Positions 23,936 through 36,040 of a stretch of DNA of 64,000 nucleotides are shown piece by piece (within the stretch, counting starts at the first letter, position 1; each line of letters begins with the position of its first letter). Source of the stretch: Uropetala carovei. Taxonomy: Eukaryota > Arthropoda > Insecta > Odonata > Petaluridae. The position numbers and the translations under genes are program-made. Location of the stretch: positions 6,698,001 through 6,762,000 of the forward strand of contig JAXCHB010000129.1 of the NCBI GenBank assembly GCA_036926305.1, given 5' to 3'. The notes beneath the pieces were generated by a model. That model worked only from the letters and a program-made list of their open reading frames with translations, did no database searches and was not told the DNA's origin.

Positions 23936-24459
23936 AGATGTTGGTGGGGCAGAAAACGTTGCATTCCTCAATTGGGAAGAATTGAGGCTACTTTAAGACC
24001 AGGAAGACCACGGAGAGCTCCTTCTGCCAGTGAGATATGTCTTCCCATGAGCGAGTTAACAAAAACAGATGATTTACGCTTCGTTTCCATCTCGAAATGA
24101 AGTAAATTGGCAAGTTTTTTTTTTTTTTAGGATGAAAATTTTCACGGCCGATTTCATAGGTTGGCGTGTTGCAATAAAACCCTCTTCTGCACCAGTCGTT
24201 AATTATATAAAGGTTATAAAAAAAACGTTCAGCGCAGTGTCTCAGCAGCGTATGCTTTATTCCATATGTTACGTCTGGCATGAGGATACTATTGCGGAGT
24301 TCGTTTGTTATATTTTATTACTGGCTACGCATATCAATAATAAACGATAGGCTGTTCCCGCGCTAAATGTGTCGGACACGTGTCAAAATCTGCGCTTCTG
24401 AATGGTTGTTTCCGATTGCTTTCGTAAATAAATTCGCACGAATTGGCATCGCCATTACC

Positions 24460-24583
24460 CAGGGGCGGATTTATAGGTATGCGCAGTGCGCGCAGAAGTA
24501 GGACCCCGTGATGCTGAGGACCCCCCTCCAAATTTCAAAATTATCAAAAAAATAGGGCCCCACTATCCATAAATCCGCCCAAG
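24460..24583. mobile_element. Short hAT-type MITE with 8-bp target duplication
   Basis: Left end CAGGGGCGGATTTATAGG, right end CCATAAATCCGCCCAAG. The flanking 8-mers CCATTACC (24452-24459) and CCCTTACC (24584-24591) match at seven positions. The body is 124 bp, including GGGGCCC-like motifs. Confidence 0.8.
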
Positions 24584-24752
24584 CCCTTACCTGTCGGGTA
24601 AATAATTCATCGGAATTGACATGCACGTTTTTCGTTTAATTACTCAAGTACCACAACGCTTAACTTAAAGTAGCGTAAAATAAAGGTAGGCTAACAAATA
24701 TTTTCGAAAAACTTCCCGATATCTATAAATAGTAAATGCATTTCATTTATTG

Positions 24753-25286
24753 CTTTTTAGTTTCTCATACACGAAGTATATTGAGTTAAGTATTGTAATC
24801 GCGAAAACTTCGACCTCGAGATTTTGACGGAAATATACATTTTATGTGTAGCTGAATCCGAAAAAGTGGTTTTCGCCATGCCGTCTGTCTGTCTGTTATT
24901 AGCTCTAGGGCCTAAACGGTAAGGCGAACATGAATGAAATCTCGTACTTAGACATTTTATCATACAGAGTAGAAGTTTTCAGGAAATGGTTGACATTGTT
25001 TAATAATTAAGAGTAGTTTACTCTACGCATTTTTAACAACAATTTGATTTTCTCAAAAACGGCTTGAACGATTTTGATCAAATTTCGTACAGTTACTTGA
25101 GTTTACGTCTTCAATAATACCAAATAGTTCATATTTCTCAAAAAAATGAACATAAGCCTAGTTTATTCTTGGGCAACTTTCACTTTTCTAAAAAACCGGC
25201 TGATACGATTTTCATTTTCTAAAGATAACTAAACGACGCATTATTGTATGGGAAAGTTTGTACAATGTATGTTGTACCGATTTTTT
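24753..25286 (+). mobile_element. ACTTTCTCAT-ended repeat, copy 2
   Basis: Colinear with 21302-22055 but with a shorter tandem section (about one and a half units), ending in the same GTATGTTGTACCGATTTTTT. Left end reads TTTTTAGTTTCTCATACACG. Confidence 0.65.
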
Positions 25287-25289
25287 ACT

Positions 25290-25966
25290 GTAGATGAAGC
25301 GTCGCTTTAGCTTCCACTATTTTCATCGGTGATGCATAGAATTCCGTCTTTAGATCATGCTGTAACATCTTAACGCTCGCTAAAGGGCTGTTTCGTGAAT
25401 GGTTAGTACTTTCTTAAACGTTGAGAAAATTTTTCATCCACACCCTCAACGGAAACATGAAAATCTACGTAAATAAATTTCCTAGGTGCATCTGGTGCAA
25501 TTTCAAAAGAGGAGGAGGATTTTGGCAAAATCAGGAAATCGTGCTTCGATGGAATGAAAGGGACGTGGTCTACAAAATATAAATTAAACGAACTACTTAC
25601 AAAAAACGAAATTTTTGAAATTATAAGGTTCATTTTATTGAGTAAAGTGTAGAGAAAGCAGGCGATGGCACGTAGAGAAGTAATGAAAATATTACAACGT
25701 ACGACGCCTTCTACTCTAGTACCCTACTTCTGGATAATAGGGAACTGGGTTGCCAGCGGACGTCAGCGCCTGCCAAGTAAAAGTCCCCTTCATCTCTCTC
25801 TGCCTTTCCTTTTAACCTCTCGATTCCTCCTTGGTGATGATAAAATGCAAAGGTGGCCAAAAGAAATGAGACTGCGTTCCACTTTTAGTCACGCGTTTTC
25901 AAATCTTGACGTTGCGAGTCAAAGAGTCTTCAGATTATATCCCGCGGACGTCATGGATTAGTAAGG
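25290..25966. other. No recognisable gene
   Basis: Opposing short frames (25403-25633 minus, 25665-25961 plus) have no recognisable domain. Confidence 0.35.
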
Positions 25967-25974
25967 CCGTAGAC

Positions 25975-26500
25975 CAGGGATTGCAAATAGGCGTGCCAAA
26001 ATTGGCACACCATGAAATACGAGTATTATTGTCACGCTAAAAATTTGCGATCATGAAGTAAACTTTTTAAAAATGTGTTATCCTTCGGATATTAAAGTCC
26101 AGGATTTAAACATCTGAACTAAAATCTGAATGTGTGCGCAGAAACAAGACTGACAGGCGAGGTTTCGACAGCTGTCGTTATAATTCAATCAAAAAAATAC
26201 TCGCCAAACTCCAAAGAATTTTCTTCAAAAATTACGCAAAAAAGTTCAAACGAAAAAAAATATATTTTCATTTTTGCATATGTTTTCAAATTTAAATTAA
26301 TGCAATTGTTTCCTTTTCTGCCGTAATTGAGATCGAAAAATATCACGACTCATAGTAATACTCGTACACTTAAATGCATATATAATAAATCCATATTAAC
26401 ATGATTATAAATATGGTGGGAAATATTTAAATAAATAAACGTATACAACAGAAATTTTAATTTATTTAACACGCTAATGAAAACATATTTGCCATCCCTG
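25975..26500. mobile_element. hAT-type element
   Basis: Left end CAGGGATTGCAAATAGGCG, right end ATATTTGCCATCCCTG, an inverted pair. GGCGTGCC and GGCACACC lie inside the left end. Flanking 8-mers CCGTAGAC (25967-25974) and CCCCATAC (26501-26508) match at five positions. Length 526 bp, non-coding. Confidence 0.65.
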
Positions 26501-26508
26501 CCCCATAC

Positions 26509-26580
26509 CATTGGTTCCCAAACTTTTTTTGGCCGAGACCCCCTTTACATGATTAAATGGTACTCCTTTTATCATGGTTG
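26509..26580 (+). mobile_element. Left end of another hAT-type element
   Basis: CATTGGTTCCCAAACTTTTT then GGCCGAGACCCCC resembles the CAGTGGTTCCCAAAC ends of hAT elements. It abuts the 8-mer flanking the previous element. I could not find its right end. Confidence 0.45.
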
Positions 26581-27960
26581 TACAGGGTTTACATACAGGC
26601 ATCACATCGTGTGGACGCAAACATTTCTGGGTGCTAAATCAATAACAATTTAATACAGGAAAGATTATTGCCGTAACGAATTGTCAACATTTTCAAATAT
26701 ATGATTGATTAACTTAACAAAGTTTTTCCGCGGCATCTATAGCAGTCAGAAACGGCACCCAATTTGGTAAACAATGCCATAGCAAATTAATAAGAGTTAG
26801 TGAGCAAACTGCCAAAACTAGCCAAATTGAGATAGGGTATCTACAGTCGTTTAATCTCGCTCCCAGAATTAATAGACCAAAATTGAAGTTGCAAGTCTTA
26901 AGCTAACTTATGAAAGAGGACGTGAAGGGTGCTCCAATAGTGCAGTGCTCCTAAATCAACGCAGTGTTTCACATTGGCGTGCCGCGATTACGTACTTGAT
27001 ACGATACATTTGAACATGAAGAGTATCACTTGGTGATGGAAAACCGGATTGATAATCCTTAAAATCTATTTATATATTCGAAAAACCGGTACTGATCTGC
27101 TGTCCCCCCGCCATGATAATTATCCCCAATTACCACTTTAATAGTGCGTGAAATGAAATGGATATCTTAAACTAAATATACTATTTTCTCTGGAGCTGAT
27201 ATTTGTTAATTACTTAGATTTTGTAACTTTCACGCAAAACGACAACATGCAAACCCATGACGGATCTGCCTGTGGCGACATTTACCCACCCGATCACCGG
27301 CCAATGGTGAGGGATAGTTTCGTTCCAGAGAGGCGAAGGGCGCGGTAGCGCCCGCAGACGGCTCCACCCGGTATAAAAGACATTATAATCTAAAAGCAAA
27401 GGGAGCCGAAGGCCCGCCAATGTCCTCGGTTACTAGGTTAATAAAAACATGGCGGAGGATAACAGACCAATACCGAAAAAACATCTTTAGAATTATCACA
27501 GTTTAAATATGATGACATTATAGTTGCAGGTAATCAATAGCAAATGTATATAACATCATTAACGTCATTCAACTCTGCTGTTCTCAACTGCAAATCTATC
27601 GCGTGCCGGTGGATTCTCCGAATGTTCTATCGAGGATCGGTGAAATTTTTGTGAACGCAATTTTTAATCCTTTGTTATTAATAGCATTTGGTGGCTTCAT
27701 TAATCGTCGCTGCCCGTTATTCAACATTAATGAGAAAAATGGAATTTGCGGAACGGTGGTTGAGAAACGCAGAATTCTAGCTTTCACTGAGCTGTGCTCT
27801 TATTTATTCTACGAAAAAGAATAATACGGATTCTTATATCATGGATGCCATCTGTAAAACAGAAGAAGCGAAAAATCGGTACATAAGGGAAGACGTTTTA
27901 AAAAAAAGTGTGTAGAGTATTTCAGGACAAATTCCATAAGGCGCTCTTTTGTTAGAATAC
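26581..27960. other. No supported gene
   Basis: A CAGTGTTTCACATTGGCGTG stretch at about 26960 may be another hAT end. A GC-rich island at 27290-27420 contains TATAAAAG at 27373 but no convincing downstream reading frame; opposing frames at 27596-27787 and 27603-27824 are unrecognised. Confidence 0.3.
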
Positions 27961-27968
27961 TATAATAA

Positions 27969-28676
27969 AAAAAACATTCCCCTGCAGGCCAGCCTATATG
28001 AAAATTTTTCCATCTTTAATAATATTGAATACATTAATTATGCAAATACATTTTCAGACCTATGTAATTTAATTCCTGTTTCGATAAATTAATTAACTTA
28101 ACTCAAATCAATGTATTTTACCATTAAAATGTTAAGCAGCATATCACTAAAACATTTCTTCAGAAAAAGTTGTACTTAAATAAAAACGACAAAATATTTC
28201 ATAGAATAAAATTTTAGTACTGAGTAATTTCACTTACTTTAGCTTAATGGCATAATTCTTTATTTACATTCGCTGCTGTGGATACGGCCAACAACACGAA
28301 AGTCATAATTGACCCGTATAGATAATAACAACGTCAAATTATTTCATAGAATAAAATTTTAGAACTGTGTAATTTCACTTACCCATATAGATAGTTCGTA
28401 CTGGGTTTTCTAATGTCCCGTTACAAGGCAAACGGACCCCAAATTTTTTTCCATATCTAGTCCGAATGTAGAACTATATATCCTGAAAATTTGGTATTTG
28501 CAGCTTACGTAATTTTTGAGTTATTTTGTACACTGTCAGACAGACAAACAGACCGACGGACAGACAGACAGACGGATGAACCGAAAACATAAGCTAAAAA
28601 TGGGATCGCTTAACAATGATTTACAACTCTCGAATACAAAAGTTCTTTTTTATCTAAAAAAAAAAGCGCTTTAAAG
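27969..28676 (-). mobile_element. 700-bp repeat, inverted partner of 32832-33441
   Basis: The minus strand matches 32832-33441 along its length: both contain GAGAGTTGTAAATCAT, TAAGCGATCCCA, a (GTCT)n run, AAATTTTCAGGAT, TCGGACTAGATATGGA and GCCTTGTAACGG. This copy has an internal duplication of a ~60-bp segment around ATAGAATAAAATTTTAG (about 28200 and 28325). No coding capacity. Confidence 0.65.
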
Positions 28677-29443
28677 TTTCGGCTAGCTTCATATCCGAGA
28701 GTATTAGATCGAATAATTGTTATTAGGTTGGATAGTACCTTTTCGAAAAAAAAACTTCTTATCTTATGGTTACTCTTTAAAAATACCCCGCCTTTAAAGA
28801 CCCAGAGGTTGGTAGTTCTAGGTGAAGGGATAGAGGTGGAAGTGGAGTGTGTGTGTGTGGGAATTCTAGCGTGTAATTCCCATTTGTTGTCGAGGGACGG
28901 GACAGCAGAATGTCCCCGTGGCGTCGCTCCGCTTGAAACTAACCGACATCGAAAGCGTTTCCCTACCACTCTCTCCTCCATCTCCCTCCTCCCTCCCCCC
29001 CTCCTCACCAACCCACCCACCCTACCCCTTCCCCCGTAAAACCCTCTCGTACGCTACAGTCCGCACCTCCAACCCTCTAAAAAGCGAACTCTGCCCGATG
29101 ATCATCCATCTGGAAAAAGCTTTTGACCCCCCTCATTCCGACAATCCATCATATACGCACCACGTGCCAACGATCCATTCAGCGTAGGAGTCGATAGGTC
29201 GAATACGTACATATATACGTGTTTATATACACATATATATACACACGCACATATACATGGGTGACAACAACAATTTGTATGAAGCCCAGTAGATACGTAT
29301 ACCGTAGTTGGAGAGATGTTGGGGGTGTTGAAGATACACGCCCCGTTTTAACTTTTGCTCTTCCCAAGTAAACACATATCAGAATTTTGCGACTGAAATT
29401 ATCGATTCGAGAACAAACGCCTAAAATAAATACTTGTCCCGGG

Positions 29444-30448
29444 CAGGGCCGGATATAAGCGGTACGCAAGTGCGTGGGGCCCAGAGGACAAGAGGGCCCA
29501 CTGCTGGTCGAACGTGTCTCGTCTCGCCATTTCTAAGTGCTGCCTCATAGATCAAAAATCTTACAATAACTGTTACTTGTTACAGATTTACGATTTGGAT
29601 GGAGCCTTAAATGTGTTGTGCTTGGGGCCCATGGGTCTCTTAATCGTGGATAGAATTATTAAATTACGCTCCTGACTCCCAAACCATAATTTTTCCTGTT
29701 CATCGAGCTGCTCTTTCTTCTATTTTCTTCAAATTGTTGAAATACTGCAGAGCAGCAGTTTCTTCGACATATTATATTAAATGAGTGTGCAACCTTTCTA
29801 TTACACATTAAAAATTTAGGTTCACGGTGGGCCGAATAACGGTCTTCAACGGAGCTTATTGCCAAATTTTTTTAACGTTTTAACTTCGCTAGAAAGGTTT
29901 GATAACCATAATTTTATTTAAAAGAATATAAAATTGCCAGTATTAAATATAGGCCGATTTTTAAATAGACTATACGCATCGCGGATCCAGTTCGATAAAA
30001 TGTAATCGAGGAAAGAAGAAAATGTAAGTCTGAAAAACAGAAATCGTTCTGACAGAATCCGCAAAACACTAGAGAAAATTCTGCAAAAATGACAACGGCA
30101 CCCGGTGTTCCCAGGCGGTCACCCATCCAAGTACTATCCGGGCCCTACGATGCTTAACTTCGGTGATCGGACGAGAACCGGTGTTTTCATCGTGGTATGG
30201 CCGTTGCCGAAGTAGATATACCTGAGAATTGGTTTTATTTTAGCTTACTTGTTTATAGGGCCGGATTAGGCGGTATGCAGAACATGCGAGGACAAGGGGG
30301 CTGAACCTACCCCGTCTTGCCGAAACCCTTTCCAAGTGTTGTCGCTCAGATCACAAACCTTACATATTGTTACTTTAAAAAATTACGATTTCGGTAAGGT
30401 CTTAAACGCGCTGTGCGTGGGGCCCATGGGTCTCTTAATCCAGCCGTG
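29444..30448. mobile_element. hAT-ended composite element carrying 5S rRNA, copy A
   Basis: A 1005-bp element with ends CAGGGCCGGAT (left) and CTTAATCCAGCCGTG (right). The flanking 8-mers are GTCCCGGG (29436-29443) and GTCCAGGG (30449-30456), seven of eight identical. Inside are two related ~200-bp modules, 29444-29642 and 30257-30448. Each begins GGGCCGGAT, contains GTGTTGTGCTTGGGGCCC or its equivalent, and has GGGTCTCTTAATC at or near its end. Between them lies a 5S rRNA sequence on the minus strand. Copy B at 50528-51568 has the same plan. No transposase is encoded. Confidence 0.75.
30091..30208 (-). rRNA. 5S rRNA sequence embedded in hAT-type element, copy A
   Basis: The minus strand gives a 118-nt 5S rRNA: it starts GGCAACGGCCATACCACG, contains GTTCTCGTCCGATCACCG, the internal-promoter part GAAGTTAAGCATCG, TAGTACTTGGATGGGTGACC, and ends ACACCGGGTGCCGTTGTC. 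The terminal helix can largely pair. A run of five T follows after two bases (A5 on the plus strand at 30085-30089), the usual Pol III terminator. It lies between two transposon modules rather than in a tandem 5S array, so it is a mobilised copy. It could be transcribed because the 5S promoter is internal, but that is inference. Confidence 0.85.
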
Positions 30449-30473
30449 GTCCAGGGGAATCTCCAATAGCCAC

Positions 30474-30560
30474 AACAAGGTTATTTTTAAAAAAAACAGA
30501 TACGTATTTCGGCTACAAAACAGCCGTCTTCAGTGGTGACTCGCCGAAATAAGATTATGA
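30474..30560 (-). repeat. Hammerhead-like hairpin repeat, copy B (best preserved)
   Basis: The minus strand at 30507-30533 reads CTGAAGA, C, a GGCT/AGCC stem with a 7-nt loop, then GAAA. It lies 18 bp after the right duplication of the 5S composite. The sequence beyond, on the minus strand, continues TACGTATCTG and AACCTTGTTGTGGCTATTGG as in other copies. Confidence 0.65.
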
Positions 30561-31041
30561 ATCTTGAATTTTTCGCTCGATTATTCTCTGTTGAATTAAA
30601 AATTATCGAGTTCAAGGTTTACGCCAGGACCTAGCAGCTGCGGCATTTTGACTTCGCTATCACAGCACTTTTTCACCATACAGTTGCCTATTTTTTTTCG
30701 GAATAGCTACGTAGGATAGGGATAGCTTGTATCGGAAACACAAAAATCTATTTTTTAAAAACATTTATCCGAGTTAAACCTTTGTCATTTTAAGCCACTT
30801 CAAACAGCGTGTGCAGTAAAAATAGTAGGAAAAATTCCTTCGTCGTCAAACAATAATTGCTGTTTTATCAGCACCATTAACGGCAGGCGTCTACCTATTA
30901 TTATTGAAATGTTAAAAAATGTACTAATACTCGAGTATAAATTCAAAATATGAGCGAATTCGAATGAGATTGAGCATTAGACAGAAGAATAAGAATATTC
31001 ATTCATTTTGGCGTGTTTTAGCGCAAATTTCGTGTCGATAG

Positions 31042-31306
31042 CTTAATTTTAAGATACTTTAAAGAGTAAAAGAATGAAAACCTTCAAATCAAAAAGATCA
31101 TTTTTTACGTGTTATCTTATGGGAAACGACATTCATCCTCTGGAGTCGAACCCGTGGCCTTTTTCGAATTTTTTTAGCCAAAACGTAAAGATTCGTCAAC
31201 ACTGAAATCCTGAGAAATTTCAGGCTTCTAACAAGTTTATTTATAATCGAGTTATTCACAAAATTAGAGCGGTACGATTTTATAATATAGAGAGCTATAG
31301 GTACTA
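31042..31306 (-). repeat. SINE-like repeat with B-box, copy 2
   Basis: Same orientation and sequence as 1-276, including the GGTTCGACTCC B-box on the minus strand. It lacks a short segment near the right end that copy 1 has. Confidence 0.55.
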
Positions 31307-31852
31307 TACGTATAAGTGCATTTGTATCTGTGCATGTGTGCGCCCTAGTAATATGTGAATGAGAGGGGGATGGAGGGAGAGCGACCCAACTCAAGTGGAA
31401 ACATTGGGGAGGAAGGAAACAAAGGGGGATGGAAAAGTAACGGAGCGTGACAGGCGTTTCCTATTTACGGTGGCGGAGCGGTGAAACATTTCCTAGCGAG
31501 CGCAGTAAGCGAGGTCGTGATAAAACAGTCTTAGAGGTCCGCCTCGTAAATGTGTACGTGAACGTATCGATCGGAAGGGAAAGTTCCGCGCTGCGGAAGA
31601 CAAGTTTTATAAGAGGCTGGGACGAATCGTTTTAAAAACGGAGAATTTGCCAACGTGGCTGCGTAAGGAGAATATAATGTTTTATGTAGGAGGTTGAGAA
31701 TGTTGGCAATATTTCGTGGTTATGTAGGTGAAAACGCGGGTGCATGCCGGGAGGAATTATACGTTTCCCGGAAGTGATGATGTATTCCTTTATTATTTTG
31801 TCCTTTTAAGCGGTCTTCGCGACCTTTTACGGATGGTAGCAAAGATAACAAG

Positions 31853-32450
31853 TTAGGAAAGTGTACAACTTATCACAAATTGGCGCGTTTCGTGCAATGG
31901 AGTATTAGAAGTCAATTACTATATACCTGTACGTAAGGGAAATAGCGTTTTAAAGTCCTTTTCTTCATTATAAATAATCCATTTTCTTCCTATTTAATAA
32001 TATAACATGCACACGTAAGGAAATTAAACGTTTGTTTTGGAGATTGTTTATATTAGAAACTGAAGAAGTAACCATGAAAGAAATTTTCCAAGTTCAACGA
32101 TATAAGACTTTCTTGTTTGATTTTCTCGATAACGGCTACTCCTACGATAAAAATGTATAGGAAAGGAAATACTCTACTTTAACAGTTCTACAACTTTTAT
32201 TTGAAAAATATTTTGGTAGGAGCAATACTTTACGAAATATGACGAAAATTTAATTTTTTGTCCCCAATAAAGTGGTACCCCTGATTGGCGTACGTGATTC
32301 ATTTTTGCGTTTTTCTTATTATATTTGATTCTAAGTTGTTATTATCAAATTTTATGAAAATCTGTAGAAGCCGAGAACGAACATGCGGACGGACAGACGG
32401 ACCGACCGACGATAATAGGCGCTCACGCTGTAAGCGAAACGCGCCTAAAA
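31853..32450. mobile_element. 600-bp TTAGG...CCTAA repeat, copy 2
   Basis: Colinear with 3053-3649 from TTAGGAAAGTG to CGCGCCTAA, with small indels (for example in the GACG run). Confidence 0.6.
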
Positions 32451-32831
32451 AATGAACATCCGTGACAGCTGCAGTCCTTTATAATCCGTTGAGCTATTAA
32501 AATGCTGTAACTGTTTGGGAGAAAGTAATTGAATCCAAGATATTTACCTAGAAATGTATGAAACTTTTTCGTCGGTTCATGAAAATAATATTCAGCGATC
32601 ATATTAGCACTAAACCTCACTCAACTCGACAATGCGTTTGCATCTATCTATCTAAAAATAAGTGTATTTCTTAAATAATTTACTTAATAACTTCAACGGA
32701 GGTTTGCTTATTTACAAGGATATTGACTTTTTAATGGTTCCTTCATAGCTGGCTCTAAGAAGCGAGATATCACGTTATTTTATAACGTGACTATTTCCTA
32801 TACAGCGTTACTGACATTTATGATACTTGCT

Positions 32832-33441
32832 ATGAGAGTTGTAAATCATAGCTAAGCGATCCCATTTCTAGCGCTTTTTTTTAAATAAAAAAGAACTTAT
32901 GTGTTCGGTCCATCCGTCTGTCTGTCTTACCGTATATAAAATAACTCAAAATTTACGTAAGCTACAAACACCAAATTTTCAGGATACATAGTTCTACATT
33001 CGGACTAGATATGGAAAAAATTTGGGGTCCGTCGGTCTGTCCGTTTGCCTTGTAACGGAACATTAGAAAACCGCATAAACTATCTATACGGGTCCATTAT
33101 GGCTTTCATATTTGTTGGCCGTATTCACAGCAACGAATGTAAATAAATACGCTATTAAGTTAAGGTAAGTGAAATTACAGAGTTCTAAAAAATTATTATA
33201 TGAATTATTTTGTCGTTTTTATTTATTTAAAACTGTTTCTGAAGAAATGTTTACGTGATATGCTGCTTAACATTTTAATGGTAAAATACATTGCTGTGAG
33301 TTTGATTACTTAATTTTTCGTAACAGAAGTGAAATTACATACATAGGTCTAAAAATGTTTTTACATATAAAATGTATTGAATATTATCAAAGATGAAAAA
33401 TTTTCAACATAGTTTGATCTGCAGGGGAATGTTTTTATTTT
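32832..33441 (+). mobile_element. 700-bp repeat, inverted partner of 27969-28676
   Basis: Starts near GAGAGTTGTAAATCAT and runs to GATCTGCAGGGGAATG. It matches the minus strand of the 28-kb copy. The two are about 4.2 kb apart in opposite orientation. Confidence 0.65.
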
Positions 33442-33449
33442 CGCAATCT

Positions 33450-34380
33450 TTGAAAAAAAGCGTCTTATATAATTTGCACTGCAATTCCTTTCTCACTTGT
33501 ATTTTGATATATATATATTGACCAATACCCTTTTCTGCGCTTGGGCTACAACAAAGCGAGAATTCCCGAGTTTCTACCATGAATTGTAAGGAAAACGGTT
33601 GATATCGAAATGGACGCATTTGGAGAATGTATATGAAAATGACGACACCTGATTTTCTGAATGTAACAGCTCCACAAGCTCATAAACAGAAGAATGGCCG
33701 TATCGAAAGTGACCCGGTGAATTATTCACAGTTTTCCTATCCCTATAATCATCAGTAGAAAATAAGTGCGAGATTTTATTCATTTCCCTTTCGGATAAAG
33801 TCTGCGCGTTGCGTCCATAGACCGCATCAATAATTCATTAAGGCGGACTCATATCCATTAAAAAAAAAAGGAAAAGCGCCGTTCCGCGTGAATTTTTAAG
33901 TGCCAAAGTTCCCAACCGACCTTGAACTCCATTTCCCACCTTTCTTTCCGGGCTTTCCCTTTCAGAAAAAATAACACCCAACTCTTGAGCTCCATCTCCG
34001 ATTCTCTCACTTTAAAAAATCAGTAAAAAAAAGAGCGGCGCGCCGTATATATAATTGTTTCCAAACTTCGCGAAGGACGCAAGTTTTTCTTACTGTTTTT
34101 CATCATTCTTATTTTAAAAGAAATAAAGACTCCGGTGCTTTGGTGGTCTTACACTTTCACAGTATTTTTTGTAATTTATTTCCTCTCTAGAGAATAATAA
34201 TAATGGGTTATAACTTATTCGCGTATCTCTATCCATTGTGCACTTTCTTTTTTCCATTCCTCTCTATCCTCCTCTTTCACTAAACCACATTTCTCCATCC
34301 TTTCCCCTCCCTCCCTCTACCTCACTCAACCTTCCTCGTTCCCTCTCTTTATCCGCGCTTCTGTAGTCTCTTCACTTTCT
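33450..34380. other. No recognisable gene
   Basis: AT-rich sequence grading into CT-rich DNA after 34230. The opposing short frames at 33404-33619 and 33574-33783 overlap each other and have no domain. Confidence 0.35.
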
Positions 34381-34381
34381 T

Positions 34382-34648
34382 AAGTCTCTTGACCTTCATA
34401 GAGCAAGTAGCCAATCACGAACGTTTCCCCTTCCATCGCCCCTCACAACTTTCGCGCGGGAGGACAGATACCCAATCACGAACAGCAACAGCTAGGAAAC
34501 GGCGGTAGTAATGGCAACGCAGACCGATGTGAACGCTTCGAGAGCAAGAGTAACACTGAGTTCCTCCCCACTACCTTCTCAAACGAACCATCTCCTATTG
34601 GCTGCTGCTAAGTGGCGTACGCTCAAGGTCTTCAAGGTCAAGAGACTT
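34382..34648. other. 15-bp perfect inverted repeat enclosing CCAAT boxes
   Basis: AAGTCTCTTGACCTT at 34382-34396 is exactly complementary to AAGGTCAAGAGACTT at 34634-34648. Between them CCAATCACGAAC occurs twice (34411 and 34472, 61 bp apart) and an inverted CCAAT (ATTGG) lies at 34597. The interval is more GC-rich than its surroundings. It may be a TIR element or the promoter-bearing end of a retroelement whose 3' end is at 34740-34764. Confidence 0.45.
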
Positions 34649-34679
34649 TACATAATGAACAGACTATAGCTTTCTTCAC

Positions 34680-35520
34680 ATTCCTCTCTCTCTCCCATAA
34701 TCTCTCCCTCTTTCTCTCAGGTGGAATATGAGACTTCCTAGTCTTAACCTCGCCCCAAATAAAGATGATATTTAAACTAATCTATTCCTTTTTCTCTCTC
34801 TCCCTTTTTCTCTCCCCCTTTCTCTTTCCCCTGTCTCTCTCCCATTATCTAACTTCTCTCTCTACTTTCTCTCTCTCCCCATTTCTCTCTATCCATTTCT
34901 CTCTCTCATCTCTCCCATTTCTCTCTTCCCTTTCCCTTTTCTCTCTCCCCTTTCTCTCTCACCTTTCACTCTACCCTTTCACTCTGCCCTTTCACTCTAC
35001 CCTTTCACTCTACCCTTTCTCTCCCATTCTCTCTCATTCTCTCTCATTTCTCTCTTCCCTTTCTCCCCTTTCTGTCTCCCGTTCTCTCTCCCCCCCTCTC
35101 TCTCTCCATTTCTCTCCCCTTCTCTCTCCCCCTTTCTCTTTCCCCTGTCTCTCTCCCATCATCTACCTTCTCTCTCTCTCTCTCTATCTTCTCTCTCTCC
35201 CACTTTCTCCCTCCCCATCTCTCTCCCCATCTCTCTCTCCATTTCTCTCTTCCCTTTCCCTTTATCTCTCCCCTTTCACTCTCCCCATCTCTCTCCCTCT
35301 TTCTCTCCATTTCTCTCTCTCTTCTCACTCCCCCCTTCTCTCTCCCATCTCTCTCTCTCCCTCCCTTTCTCTATCCCTGTCTTTCCCCTCCCCCCTTCTC
35401 TCTCTCCCCCCCTTCTATCTCTCTCTTCTTTCCCCTCCCATCCATATATTCTCTCTTAGTACACCCATCTTTCTCTTTTCTTATTACCCTTTACACTGCA
35501 TTCTCTTTCACCTCTACGAT
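34680..35520 (+). repeat. Polypyrimidine block
   Basis: C/T-rich over about 840 bp, interrupted at 34740-34764 by a LINE-like end (CTTAACCTCGCCCCAAATAAAG split by one base from the 19.9-kb form). Its 271-codon frame is a compositional artefact. Confidence 0.9.
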
Positions 35521-35800
35521 CCTATTTCTCCATTTCACCGAATTTTCTTCTCAAGCGGTAAAAGGAACTGTTTTATTTAAAAAAAAAACACACCCGACCA
35601 TATATATTCTACGATATCTTCCAACTTCACGGCTTTTTCTTTGGGAAATGCCGCCTAGGGTCATATAATCCTAGGATGGAGCATAATCCCATTCCGACGA
35701 CACCCACCTTTTCCTCCTTTCCCTTTTTATTCAGATTGCTAGTTGGTCGTCTCCTGAAGAGGAGAAGATGCAAAGTTGGGAGAATGGATTAGTGCGTGGT

Positions 35801-35819
35801 ATATATATATATATATATA

Positions 35820-35855
<36 letters not shown>

Positions 35856-35866
35856 TATATATATAT
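35801..35866. repeat. (TA)n microsatellite
   Basis: TA runs with two short interruptions. Confidence 0.95.
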
Positions 35867-36040
35867 GTATAGAATGAAATGGGGAATGGATTAGGAGATG
35901 GGAATGGTGGGTTGGAGGGATTACTGATAGGAGGAATGGAAGAAATATTAAGACCTTTTCTGGCGAGATGTGGGCTTGGAAGCTTTCTCCTCCACGTAAT
36001 TTAAACTTTTTTTAAAACTCCTGCATAAACGTTTTGACGG

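Noticed and set aside
27290..27420. TATAAAAG in a GC-rich island as a gene promoter
   Set aside because: No downstream exon or reading frame could be supported on either strand.
34765..35580. 271-codon frame
   Set aside because: Compositional artefact of a CT block.
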